A stretch of DNA of 64,000 nt from CAWKDG01 sp963848355 (GTDB lineage Bacteria; Actinomycetota; Acidimicrobiia; Acidimicrobiales; UBA8190): positions 930,001-994,000 of the forward strand of contig CAWKDG010000012.1 of assembly GCA_963848355.1 (NCBI GenBank), written 5' to 3'. This document shows, piece after piece, positions 46,388 to 54,730 of the stretch. The translations under genes and the position numbers were made by a program. The notes under the pieces are model-generated. The model ran no database searches, was not told the origin of the DNA, and saw only the letters and a list, made by a program, of their open reading frames with translations. How positions within the stretch are numbered: position 1 is the first letter of the stretch; every line of letters starts with the position of its first letter.

Positions 46388-46494
46388 GCCGAATTGGACC
46401 TGCCTGTTCCTGACCTGAATCGCAATTCTATGACAGACCAGTGCACGATAGGTGTTTGATCGGGCTACGTGCTGAGAGCCCCCAGTGGGTGCCA

Positions 46495-47127
46495 TCACAG
46501 CCGGGTGAACGAGGCCAGCCAGGCCTGAGCGCCTTCGGGGCTGAGGGTGATCTCCAGCACCGTCGCTTCGATGGAGTCGACACGCCAGCCGTCGGTGAAG
46601 CTGCGACGGAGCTCGTCCTGGTGCACCCGCCTCGGACCCCAGTCTCCCGGTTGCCTGTCACTAAAACAGAGCATGAAGTACCGCCCCCCTGGCACGACGA
46701 CGCCACCGAGACTGGTGACGAAGCGGGCCCGGTCGTCGTCGTCGAAGACGTGGAAGAGCCCACAATCGAGCACCGTCTCGAACCGTGTCCCGAGACCGGA
46801 CAGGTCCAGGGCGTCCCCTACCTCGAAGCGGACCTCGAGCGACCGCTGCGCCGCCTTCTCCCGGGCCAGCCCGATGGCGGTCGGGGCCGAGTCGATACCA
46901 GTGGCGCGGTGGCCAACGGCCGCTGCCATCAGTGCGTGTTCACCCGTCCCGCAGCCCACGTCGAGCACGTCACCACGGATCTCGCCCGCATCAACCAGGT
47001 GATCGAAGGCGGACTGGGGTCGGCCGATGTCCCACGGTGCCGTACCCCCCTCCTGGTAGGAGACGTCGAAATCCTCGTGCCGCCGCGCCACCTGAGCCAG
47101 CGTACCGGGCGTCTGCTCATCAGCCAC
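46495..47127 (-). CDS. Class I SAM-dependent methyltransferase
   Basis: 210 residues. Motif I VLDVGCGTGEHAL is at about 54-66, the acidic TGIDSAP follows, then VGDALDLSG and DCGLFHVFDDDDR. The N-terminal PWDIGRPQ segment is typical of TPMT-like and Methyltransf_25 small-molecule methyltransferases. Substrate unknown. It probably begins its own transcript leftward, ahead of the PilZ gene. Confidence 0.87.
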   Translation of the reverse strand: MADEQTPGTLAQVARRHEDFDVSYQEGGTAPWDIGRPQSAFDHLVDAGEIRGDVLDVGCGTGEHALMAAAVGHRATGIDSAPTAIGLAREKAAQRSLEVRFEVGDALDLSGLGTRFETVLDCGLFHVFDDDDRARFVTSLGGVVVPGGRYFMLCFSDRQPGDWGPRRVHQDELRRSFTDGWRVDSIEATVLEITLSPEGAQAWLASFTRL

Positions 47128-47284
47128 TTGGTGATCGACCGCACCAACCGGCGGGCTGCCCCTTGACGCTCCCCAAGGGTGGTCCTAGTTTCGCCTGCCG
47201 GGGTGCCGAGATACCGCCGACGCGACTGTCGGGGAGTGACCGCACAGCTGTATGGCTGGGCAGAGTGTCTCAGGGAGGGGTTCG

Positions 47285-49201
47285 ATGAGTCACCGCTTCG
47301 TTCCGCGTAGCACCACGTTGAAGACGTTCGTCGTCCTGGGGATGGTGGTGGGGCTGGGGCTGCTCGGCTCGGCCCAGGCCACCGCCGCCAGTACCGCCTC
47401 GAGCAGCGCCGTACCCGGCCCCCTGGTGGCGAGGCCGAACGCCACCACTGTGCCGGAGGCCACCTCCATCCCGACACGGGGTGAGTTCGACTGCAACGGC
47501 GACAGCCCTGTCGAGACGCCCGCTCGGGGGTCGCTGTGCACGGACGTCCGCGGCATCCTCGGCGTCGACAACGCCAACACGTGGGGCGGCCGCTTCTACG
47601 ACAACGGCCAGTACATCGGGCACGACGAGCCCGATATGACCTTCCTTTCGAACCAGCCCGGGTCAGGCGACGACGTCACCTGGAACGAGACGCTGCCGGT
47701 CGACCCGTCGGCGGCCCCCACCGTCGGCACCCCCGGGAGCGACGTCTCGCACTGGTTCGAGCTCTCCCCCGCGCCGTGGTTCTCCATGGCGATGTGTGAC
47801 CCGTATTCGTACCCGCAGCTGCCATGCGTGCCCGAGTCGGACACCAACGCTCCGAGCTGCGCCAAGGCCTTCAACTGCCCGAACAACTCCTATCCCGGCG
47901 CCGGTTCGGCCGTTATGGAGATGCAGCTGTACCCGCCCGGTAACCCGCCGTGGGTCGACAACGAGAGCTGCAGCGACGCCGGCTGGTGCGCGGCGGTCAC
48001 CATCGACAGCCTGGAATGCACGGACAACTACGCCACCTGCCAGCCCAACTGCGAGGAGCCGATCAACTCCGCCTTCATCCAGACCAACGGCGTCCCCACC
48101 GGTCCTGCGGGACCAGGTGACTCGGACTTCGACACCGCCGTGCCGAACAAGGACACCCTCATCATGAAGCCCGGGGACCGGATCAGTGTCCACATGTTCG
48201 ACGCCCCGGCGCCGCCGGTGAAAGGAGCGTTGGGAGGCAACGACGCCTTCGAGGTCGTCATCAAGGACCTGACCCGGCACACGTCGGGCTTCATGCAGGC
48301 ATCGGCGGCCAACGGATTCGAGTTCATCGACATGAACTGCGACACCGCCCCCGCCAACTGGCAGCCGGAGTACGACACGGCGACGTCGGGCAACATCATC
48401 CCCTGGGCGGCTCTGCAGACGGACATCAGCACCGAGTACGAGACGGGTCACTTCGAAGCGTGCAGCAGCGTGTCCGGCAGTTACCCGCCGCCGCCCCCCG
48501 GCGAGCAGCTGCCCCCGCCCGCCTTCTACGGCACCGACTACAACCCGTTCGATCCCTACGACACCGGGGGGACGTACTCCACCTGCACCGGGGGCGACGA
48601 GGGCACCGGTAGCGAAGGCGACGAGACGACCGACGGACTGTGTTACGCCGCCAACGACACCCATGCCGGCTGGGACCAGGGTTCCGGGACGGCCAAGGGG
48701 CCGGGGATAGCCCTCTGCGAGGCCAACTACACCCAGAACGGTGACCTCGACTTCGACGGCACGCCGTACCGTACCGAGTGGCCCACGGCCGCCAGCCCGA
48801 CCAGCCTCTATCCGTCGAGTTTCGTCGAATCGATGCCCACCACGAAGGGAAGCCAGTATCCCGAGTACTACTTCCAGACCGACGTCGCGCTCAGCGAGTC
48901 CATCTGTAAGGGCACGACCATCCCGCCGGCGAACCGCGTCTCGACCAAGGGGTGTGCGGTCCCGCCAGCGGGATCCGAGGTCGACCAGCCGGGACACACG
49001 GCGTTCTATCCCTACTGGAGCGAAGTGGACACGAGTGGGAAGTGCGCCATCGAGTTCGGCAACGTGAGCTCCGGCACCGGGGTGAACGATTTCGGCAAGG
49101 ACGCCCAGTACGGCGCCGACCAGTTCCCGAACCTCGGCTATCCGGAGTTCGAGGGCACGATCTACGACAACACCTGCAGCACTCACCAAAGCTCGGGCTG
49201 A
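47285..49201 (+). CDS. Exported Cys-containing protein of unknown function
   Basis: 638 residues. A signal peptide (about 1-32, TFVVLGMVVGLGLLGSAQATA) is followed by a long mature region rich in Asp/Pro/Tyr/Trp with many spaced Cys (for example DCNGDSP, CDPYSYPQLPC, DNYATCQPNC, GLCYAAND and KGCAVPP). It has an FDTAVPNKDTLIMKPGDRI strand segment and a Pro run (YPPPPPGEQLPPP) near 400. No anchor. ATG 47285 has AGGGAGGGG 7 nt upstream, far better than 47252. I do not recognise the family; extracytoplasmic disulfides are likely. Confidence 0.8.
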   Translation: MSHRFVPRSTTLKTFVVLGMVVGLGLLGSAQATAASTASSSAVPGPLVARPNATTVPEATSIPTRGEFDCNGDSPVETPARGSLCTDVRGILGVDNANTWGGRFYDNGQYIGHDEPDMTFLSNQPGSGDDVTWNETLPVDPSAAPTVGTPGSDVSHWFELSPAPWFSMAMCDPYSYPQLPCVPESDTNAPSCAKAFNCPNNSYPGAGSAVMEMQLYPPGNPPWVDNESCSDAGWCAAVTIDSLECTDNYATCQPNCEEPINSAFIQTNGVPTGPAGPGDSDFDTAVPNKDTLIMKPGDRISVHMFDAPAPPVKGALGGNDAFEVVIKDLTRHTSGFMQASAANGFEFIDMNCDTAPANWQPEYDTATSGNIIPWAALQTDISTEYETGHFEACSSVSGSYPPPPPGEQLPPPAFYGTDYNPFDPYDTGGTYSTCTGGDEGTGSEGDETTDGLCYAANDTHAGWDQGSGTAKGPGIALCEANYTQNGDLDFDGTPYRTEWPTAASPTSLYPSSFVESMPTTKGSQYPEYYFQTDVALSESICKGTTIPPANRVSTKGCAVPPAGSEVDQPGHTAFYPYWSEVDTSGKCAIEFGNVSSGTGVNDFGKDAQYGADQFPNLGYPEFEGTIYDNTCSTHQSSG

Positions 49202-49624
49202 GACCTTACCGGGCAGGCGGCACCCTGTCCGACCAGCGTGACCACGACGACTGTTGATTATTCAGAGTCCCGGTCACGGGTCGCCCGCGCAGGCTCTGGG
49301 TTACTTCAACGTGCTGACCTTCGCCGAGCCCACGTCCCGTTGACTGACAACCTTCCCCGACTCCCCCGGCTCGCTGATGCCGCCGGCTTTACGCGATCTT
49401 TCACCGAGTCGACCGGAACCGATGTGTCACAGGACGTCAATCTGGCGAAAGGCCGGTCCCAGAGCATCGAGGCCGCATCGTTGGATTACCTCTGAACGGC
49501 GGGTCTCTGCGAACTCGCGAACTGTTATTCTGAGCACAGAACCGAAGACGCCCAGACCCTGCTTCATTCGGACTTTGGCCGGCGGTCACCCGCCAGACGG
49601 AGGTCCAAGAGATGGGTCGGGATC
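49202..49624. other. Gap with no supported gene
   Basis: About 420 bases. Short frames exist, including one ending PAQALGYFNVLTFAEPTSR at 49324 that looks coding-like over about 25 codons but has no credible start. It may be a gene remnant. It should include the promoter for the 49625 gene. Confidence 0.3.
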
Positions 49625-50597
49625 GTGAACCCGGTTGAACGAACGGCCCGCCGGGTCGATGCCTTCCAGAAGCGACACGCCCCGTTGGCCTTCCTGTTCG
49701 GGATCACGAAGAAGTTCGGCGACGACAACGCCGGCAGCCTGGTGTCCAACATCGCCTACTCGGCCTTCCTGTCGGTCTTCCCTCTGCTCCTCGTCGTCGT
49801 CACCGTTCTCGGGCTCGTTCTCTCGGGCCATCCCGGGCTCCGGCAGTCTGTCCTCCATTCCACCTTCGCCGACTTCCCCATCGTGGGACGGCAGCTGGGG
49901 GACAACATCCACCCGCTCCATCGCAGCTCTGTCCTGGGAATCGCCATCGGTCTCGTCGGTCTCGTGTGGGGAAGCACCGGACTCTCGCAGGCGGGATTGT
50001 TCGCCATGTGCCAGGTATGGAATCTGCCCGGGCCGGAGCGCCTCAACTTCGTCAAACGACTCGCCCGTGGTGCCGGCTTTCTCGCCGTTCTCGGCATAGG
50101 GCTGGCCCTGTCGACCTTCCTGGCCGCCTTCGGGACGTTCGGCCGTCACAACGTCCTGCTGGGCCTGGTCGGCGAGCTGCTGGCCGTCGTCGTCAACCTG
50201 GGTCAGTACTTGCTGGCCTTCAGGGTCCTGACTCCGAAGTCGGTCACCACGAGGGCAATTGATTCCCGGTGCGGTGATCGGCGGGGTGGCCTGGACGATC
50301 CTGCTGGCGCTGGGCGGCTATCTGATCGGGCACGACCTCCGCAACGACAGCGCCATCTACGGGCTCTTCGGGATGGTCCTCGGGCTCCTCGCCTGGGTCT
50401 ACCTCGGAGCTGAGATCAGCATCTACGCCGCCGAAACCAACACGGTGCTCAGTCGGCACCTGTGGCCGCGGGCGATGGTCCAGCCTCCCCTGACGGACGC
50501 TGACCAGCGGTCCATGGCCCTGCAGGCAACTCAGAATCAACGACGTCCCGAGCAGCATGTCGTGGTGACGTTCTCTGATCCCCCGACACAAACCTGA
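49625..50597 (+). pseudogene. YihY/BrkB-family membrane protein with a frameshift
   Basis: The first frame (49625-50254) encodes the N-terminal 210 residues of a YihY protein: AFLFGITKKFGDDNAGSLVS, NIAYSAFLSVFPLLLVVVTV and GSTGLSQAGLFAMCQVWN. The second frame (50256-50597) carries the rest: LIPGAVIGGVAWTILLALGGYLIG, YGLFGMVLGLLAWVYLGAEI and NTVLSRHLWPR. One extra G within 50253-50255 breaks the frame; corrected, it gives about 323 residues with six helices. The family's role is unclear. Decay or sequencing error are both possible. Confidence 0.85.
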
Positions 50598-50637
50598 TCA
50601 CCGAGTTTCAGAACCTCCGCCGAACCAGGAGCACGCC

Positions 50638-51791
50638 ATGGACATGGACGAGGCCAATTCCGTGCCGCCTCTCCTCACGGGAGAGGACGTCGCTCCTCCG
50701 GAGCCGCTGATTCTTCCGGTGAGCGCACAACGTGAACTCGACGACACCGACGAGTCGCTGGGGGCATAGGGCAAGCCGTTCGATCATGGGGCACCGTTCT
50801 TCGTGGGCCTCATGGGTGCCCTGGGGGTTGCTGTTGCGTACGTCATCTTCAGAGGCATCGCCCAGATTGCCGACGTCCTGGTCATCGTGGGATTGGCCTT
50901 ATTCATCGCCATCGGCCTGAACCCGGTGCTGGAGTGGTTGACCGGCCTCGTCTCCGCGGGCTCGCCGCGATCATCGTGACCTTCGGCTTCGTCCTCGTCG
51001 TTGCCGCCTTCGTTCTGGCGGCGGCGCCCCCCATCTCCCACGAGATTCACAACCTGATAACGAACTACCCGCGTTACAGGGCCGATCTGGCTTCCGGGAA
51101 GGGCTGGGCCGGGAAGCTGGCGGTGAAGCTCCACCTCACCAGCTATCTCAAGGGCAAGTCGAAGCTCAAGATCCCCGCTGGTGGCGTGTTCGGCGCCGGC
51201 AAGGCCATCCTCTCGGTCGGGGTGGCGACCATCAGCATCGTGGCTCTCACCATTTACTTTCTGATCGCCCTGCCCGGAGTGAAGCGGTTGTGGTTGTCGA
51301 TGATTCCCCGTAGCCGGCGTGAGCGCGTCGGGCTTCTGACCGACGAGGTCTTCGACCGGGTCGGCGGCTTCATGCTCGGCAACCTCCTGACGTCCGTGAT
51401 CTCCGGTGTGGGCACCTACGTGTGGCTTCTGATCTTCGGGGTTCCCTACGCCCTGCTCCTCGCCCTGGTGGTCGCCCTGTTCGATCTCATCCCGATGGTC
51501 GGCTCGACCATCGCCGGCGTCATCGTCTCGCTCGTGGCGCTGACGAAGGGGTTACCCGTCGGGATCGCCACGGCCGCGTTCTACGTCATCTACCGGTTCC
51601 TGGAGGACTACTTCCTCAATCCACGGGTGATGAAACACACGGTGAAGGTGACGCCGGGCCTGACGATCATCGCCACGCTCATCGGCGGCACGCTCCTGGG
51701 CATCATTGGAGCCTTGATAGCCATTCCCGTAGCAGCCACCATCCATCTGCTGCTCGAGGAGGTCGCCTTCCCTCGCCAGAACCGCCGATGA
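50638..51791 (+). pseudogene. AI-2E/PerM-family transporter with TAG and frameshift
   Basis: The frame from ATG 50638 runs into TAG at 50767-50769 (LGA-stop-GKPFDHG, where relatives I recall have Trp, TGG), then continues in frame with FFVGLMGALGVAVAYVIF and ALFIAIGLNPVLEWLTG. At about 50945 one base is missing, and the rest continues in the ORF ending 51791: RGLAAIIVTFGFVLVV, then DLIPMVGSTIAGVIV and NPRVMKHTVKVTPGLTI, typical of this family. A start downstream of the TAG (for example GTG 50803) could spare the first lesion but not the second. The family exports small molecules or ions; substrate unknown. Confidence 0.8.
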
Positions 51792-51925
51792 CACGAAAAG
51801 TCGCCTCCGCCAGGCGACCCGCTGGCCGGATCCGGCGCAAGGCCGAGCGTTTTGAACGCCGGGACGGGGTATCTTTCACTGGAAATTCCTTTGTGTCAGA
51901 GACGATAGACAATGGGGTGAGAGAC

Positions 51926-52786
51926 ATGCCCGTCAAACATCTGCCCGCTGATATCGCCCCCGCGGTGGTGGCCGAGGTCGTCAAGGAACAGGGCGCCGTC
52001 GTCGTCGATGCGGTGGTACCCCCCGACCTGTTGGACCGCATCGGGGAGGAGCTGCGACCGTATCTCGACGCCACACCGCTCGGGCCCGATGATTTCGCCG
52101 GGCTCCTCACCCGGCGCACCGGGTCCCTGATCGCCCGCTCGCCCTCTGCCCGCCAGCTGGTGATGCACCCGCTGGCGCTGGGGACGACCAGCGAGGTCCT
52201 GGCCCACGCCACCAATTTCCAGCTGCACCTGACCCAGGCCATCGCCATCGGCCCCGGGCAGGCGGCTCAAGCCATCCACAAGGACCGGTGGGCTTTCGAC
52301 TTCTTCCCCTTCCCCACCGGCTACGAGGTTCAGTGCAACACGATCTGGGCCCTCACCGACTTCACCGAGGCGAACGGCGCCACCCGGATAGTCCTCGGCA
52401 GTAGCACCGCCGCCGACACCCAGCCCTTCACGCAAGACGATACCGAGCCGGCCGAGATGGAGAGGGGTTCGGTGCTCTTCTACTCCGGCAGTGTGAACCA
52501 CGGCGGCGGGGCGAATCTGACCGACGATGTCCGCATCGGCCTCAACATCACGTACAACCTGGCGTGGCTACGCCAGGAGGAGAACCAGTACCTGGCGACC
52601 CCACGAGAGATAGCGCGGACCCTGCCGGTGGAGCTCCTGCGGTTGATGGGCTACGACCGTGGCGCGTACTCACTCGGCTACATCGACGACCTGCGCGACC
52701 CCATCGAGGCCATTCTTCCCGGCTTCGGCGATGTCGGCTTCGCGGTGGCCGACAAGAGTGACGAAGGAGTGAAGAGTGGACCATGA
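51926..52786 (+). CDS. Phytanoyl-CoA dioxygenase (PhyH)-family Fe(II)/2-oxoglutarate oxygenase
   Basis: 286 residues. HKDRW (the HxD iron ligands) lies near residue 112 and the distal His in VNHGGG near 192, followed by Arg in DDVRIGLNITYNL, the expected 2-oxoglutarate contact. EVQCNTIWALTDFTEANGATRIVLGSS is a typical PhyH core. Substrate unknown. ATG 51926 with GGGGTGAG upstream is chosen; an ATG at 51788 overlapping the previous stop would add 46 basic residues not typical of the family. The next gene overlaps its end by 11 bp. Confidence 0.85.
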   Translation: MPVKHLPADIAPAVVAEVVKEQGAVVVDAVVPPDLLDRIGEELRPYLDATPLGPDDFAGLLTRRTGSLIARSPSARQLVMHPLALGTTSEVLAHATNFQLHLTQAIAIGPGQAAQAIHKDRWAFDFFPFPTGYEVQCNTIWALTDFTEANGATRIVLGSSTAADTQPFTQDDTEPAEMERGSVLFYSGSVNHGGGANLTDDVRIGLNITYNLAWLRQEENQYLATPREIARTLPVELLRLMGYDRGAYSLGYIDDLRDPIEAILPGFGDVGFAVADKSDEGVKSGP

Positions 52787-53150
52787 CCACGAGCATTGGA
52801 AGGAAGAACCCGAGGCAGAGGACTTTCCATCGGCCGAGTGCTATCTGACCCTGCTCGTGGGGCTCGCCGAGGCCACCAGGCTGGCCAAGGCCCTACGCAA
52901 GCAGAAGGAGCTGTCGCACTTCGCGGCCAAGGACATCCTGCGTGCCTCCGGTCTGCCGTTGCTCCCGTCCGGTGACTCCGAGGTTTCCTCCGACCTCGAA
53001 AAAGTGAAGCATGGCGAGAAACTGTCACCGGTTCTTCTGGTCGAAGGAGACCCTCTGTGGGTGGCTGACGGCTATCACCGGGTGTGCGTGAGTTATCACC
53101 TCAATGAGAAGACGCCGGTACCGTGCCGGATCGTGGCTCGTTCGTCCTGA
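52776..53150 (+). CDS. Small ParB/sulfiredoxin-like domain protein
   Basis: 124 residues. The C-terminal half shows PVLLVEGDPLWVADGYHRVCVSYHL, resembling the DGxHR core of ParB/Srx-like nucleotide-binding domains. The N-terminal half is helical and charged. Start GTG 52776 has AAGGAG 6 nt upstream and lies inside the PhyH gene end (11-bp overlap), indicating co-translation with it. This is a widespread actinobacterial hypothetical; function unknown. Confidence 0.75.
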   Translation: MDHDHEHWKEEPEAEDFPSAECYLTLLVGLAEATRLAKALRKQKELSHFAAKDILRASGLPLLPSGDSEVSSDLEKVKHGEKLSPVLLVEGDPLWVADGYHRVCVSYHLNEKTPVPCRIVARSS

Positions 53151-53166
53151 GCAGCACGAGGTGGCG

Positions 53167-53979
53167 ATGACAACGAGACAGGTAACGCCCACGAAGGGCC
53201 CGCTCGCCCATTACGAGCAGGACGTCATCGACCGCATCAACAACTTCAACGATCCGAGCCAGGAGTGGCGCCGGCTTTGTTCGGAACTGCTCGGCACTTT
53301 CCTCCTCGTGTTGGTGGCCGCGGGGGCGGGGATGATGGGCCATGCCTTCCCCGGCGTGATCAGTCACCAGGCGGCCGTCGTGGCCCCGGGCCTGATGGTC
53401 ATGGCGATCATTCTTTTCATGGGCAAGGTGTCCGGCGCCCACCTGAACCCGGCCGTCAGCATCGCCTTCGCACTGCGCCGGGACTTCCCGTGGTGCCGGG
53501 TGCCCGGCTACATCGTCGTGCAGCTCGTGGGAGCCACGCTCGCCGCCCTCTTCCTCCACGCCGTGATCAAGGTCTCTGCCGTCTACGGTTCCAACGCCCC
53601 GGCGCACGGCTACTCCGACATGGCTGCGTTCTGGATGGAGCTGATCCTGACCATGGGACTGGTCAGTGTGATCCTCGGCACCGCGTCGGGGGCTCAGAAT
53701 GTGGGCGTCATCGGCGCCTTCGGAGTGGCGGGCTATGTCGCCCTGGCCGGTCTGTGGGCCAGCCCCATTTCGGGCGCCTCCATGAACCCGGCCCGCACCT
53801 TCGGGCCCGACCTTGTCGGCACGACCTTCACCGGATACTGGGTCTACGTCGCCGGCCCGCTGACCGGTGCCCTGGTGGCCGTCGGCATCGCCTTCGTGTT
53901 GCGTGGCCGTAGTAATGGGTCGGGTGCCGGAGCGGCCCAAGGAAACCTCTTCACCGAGGTCGAATCTTCCCAGCCCTGA
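53167..53979 (+). CDS. Aquaporin / MIP-family channel
   Basis: 270 residues, six helices. The two NPA boxes are at 94-96 (HLNPAVS) and 207-209 (SMNPART). The N-terminal cytosolic extension of about 33 residues (DVIDRINNFNDPSQEWRRL) is longer than in classic aquaporins. ATG 53167 with GAGGTGG just upstream is chosen; an in-frame start at 53104 overlaps the previous gene. Water versus glycerol selectivity cannot be read with confidence. Confidence 0.9.
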   Translation: MTTRQVTPTKGPLAHYEQDVIDRINNFNDPSQEWRRLCSELLGTFLLVLVAAGAGMMGHAFPGVISHQAAVVAPGLMVMAIILFMGKVSGAHLNPAVSIAFALRRDFPWCRVPGYIVVQLVGATLAALFLHAVIKVSAVYGSNAPAHGYSDMAAFWMELILTMGLVSVILGTASGAQNVGVIGAFGVAGYVALAGLWASPISGASMNPARTFGPDLVGTTFTGYWVYVAGPLTGALVAVGIAFVLRGRSNGSGAGAAQGNLFTEVESSQP

Positions 53980-54053
53980 ACACGGCCACCTGACGCGAGC
54001 GGCTACGCGCGGACCGAGGGCGACCGCCGACGTACGATGTCGCCGTCGAGCGC

Positions 54054-54500
54054 ATGATCTTCTCGAGGAGTAGCTTCGGCGGAGGTGATCCCCCGAACGG
54101 GAGGACACTATTGACGCCCACCCTGGACCCCGCTGGACGCCGAGGAACAGGATGCGTCATGAACGGGGTCCCATCGTCATCGCCCGATCCAGCATGGCTG
54201 GAACCACCGCCCATCGCTGGAACGCCCCACGTCTCCGGCGACCAGGTCCCGTTTGCCGCTGATGGTGGAAGCGCGTCGTCGAGGACCAGCAGCGGCGTGA
54301 GCAGATTCCGCGACCCGCGAGACTGCCGAGCCCGGCGGCGGGCCCAGCGCTTTCGTCTGGTCGTCCAGCGGTCCCGTCAGACGGGGCTTTACGGGCTGCT
54401 CGACTACGCCTCGCGCAGGAGCATCGCCGATGGCCTGACACTCGATCAGCTGGAAGATGCGCTCGTCCCAGAGGCTTGGCAGGATCATGCACGCCCGTAA
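54054..54500 (+). CDS. Possible small hypothetical protein
   Basis: An open frame of 148 codons (inner ATG at 54159). Only the last 60 residues look protein-like: RFRLVVQRSRQTGLYGLL, then SRRSIADGLTLDQLEDALVPEAW, a helical, charged segment. The first half is low quality and out-of-frame-like. Overlapping minus-strand frames look worse. No family recognised. The rest of 53980-54730 shows no gene. Confidence 0.3.
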   Translation: MIFSRSSFGGGDPPNGRTLLTPTLDPAGRRGTGCVMNGVPSSSPDPAWLEPPPIAGTPHVSGDQVPFAADGGSASSRTSSGVSRFRDPRDCRARRRAQRFRLVVQRSRQTGLYGLLDYASRRSIADGLTLDQLEDALVPEAWQDHARP

Positions 54501-54730
54501 TCGACCATCCGGTGCCCGACTTGTCGACCACCAGCGGACATCCCGTGTTCCCAAGCGGTGCCCAAGCTTTCATCACTTCTGACGACGAAAACAGAGGTTC
54601 CCGTATGGTCAACTTGCGCCCCCCAACGGCGCGAGCGGTGATTCGCATGGGCAAATATTCTCTGCGCAATGGTTCCCGGGAGCGGGTTCGTCCCCTGTGG
54701 ACGAGTGATGGCAGCGCACACGATCGCCCG

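Noticed and set aside
49238..49495. 85-codon plus-strand frame
   Set aside because: No ribosome site, no recognisable sequence, and a different frame in the same place looks slightly more coding-like.
54157..54669. Minus-strand frames upstream of the NRPS genes
   Set aside because: Composition and translation look like shadows; no start site or domain support.
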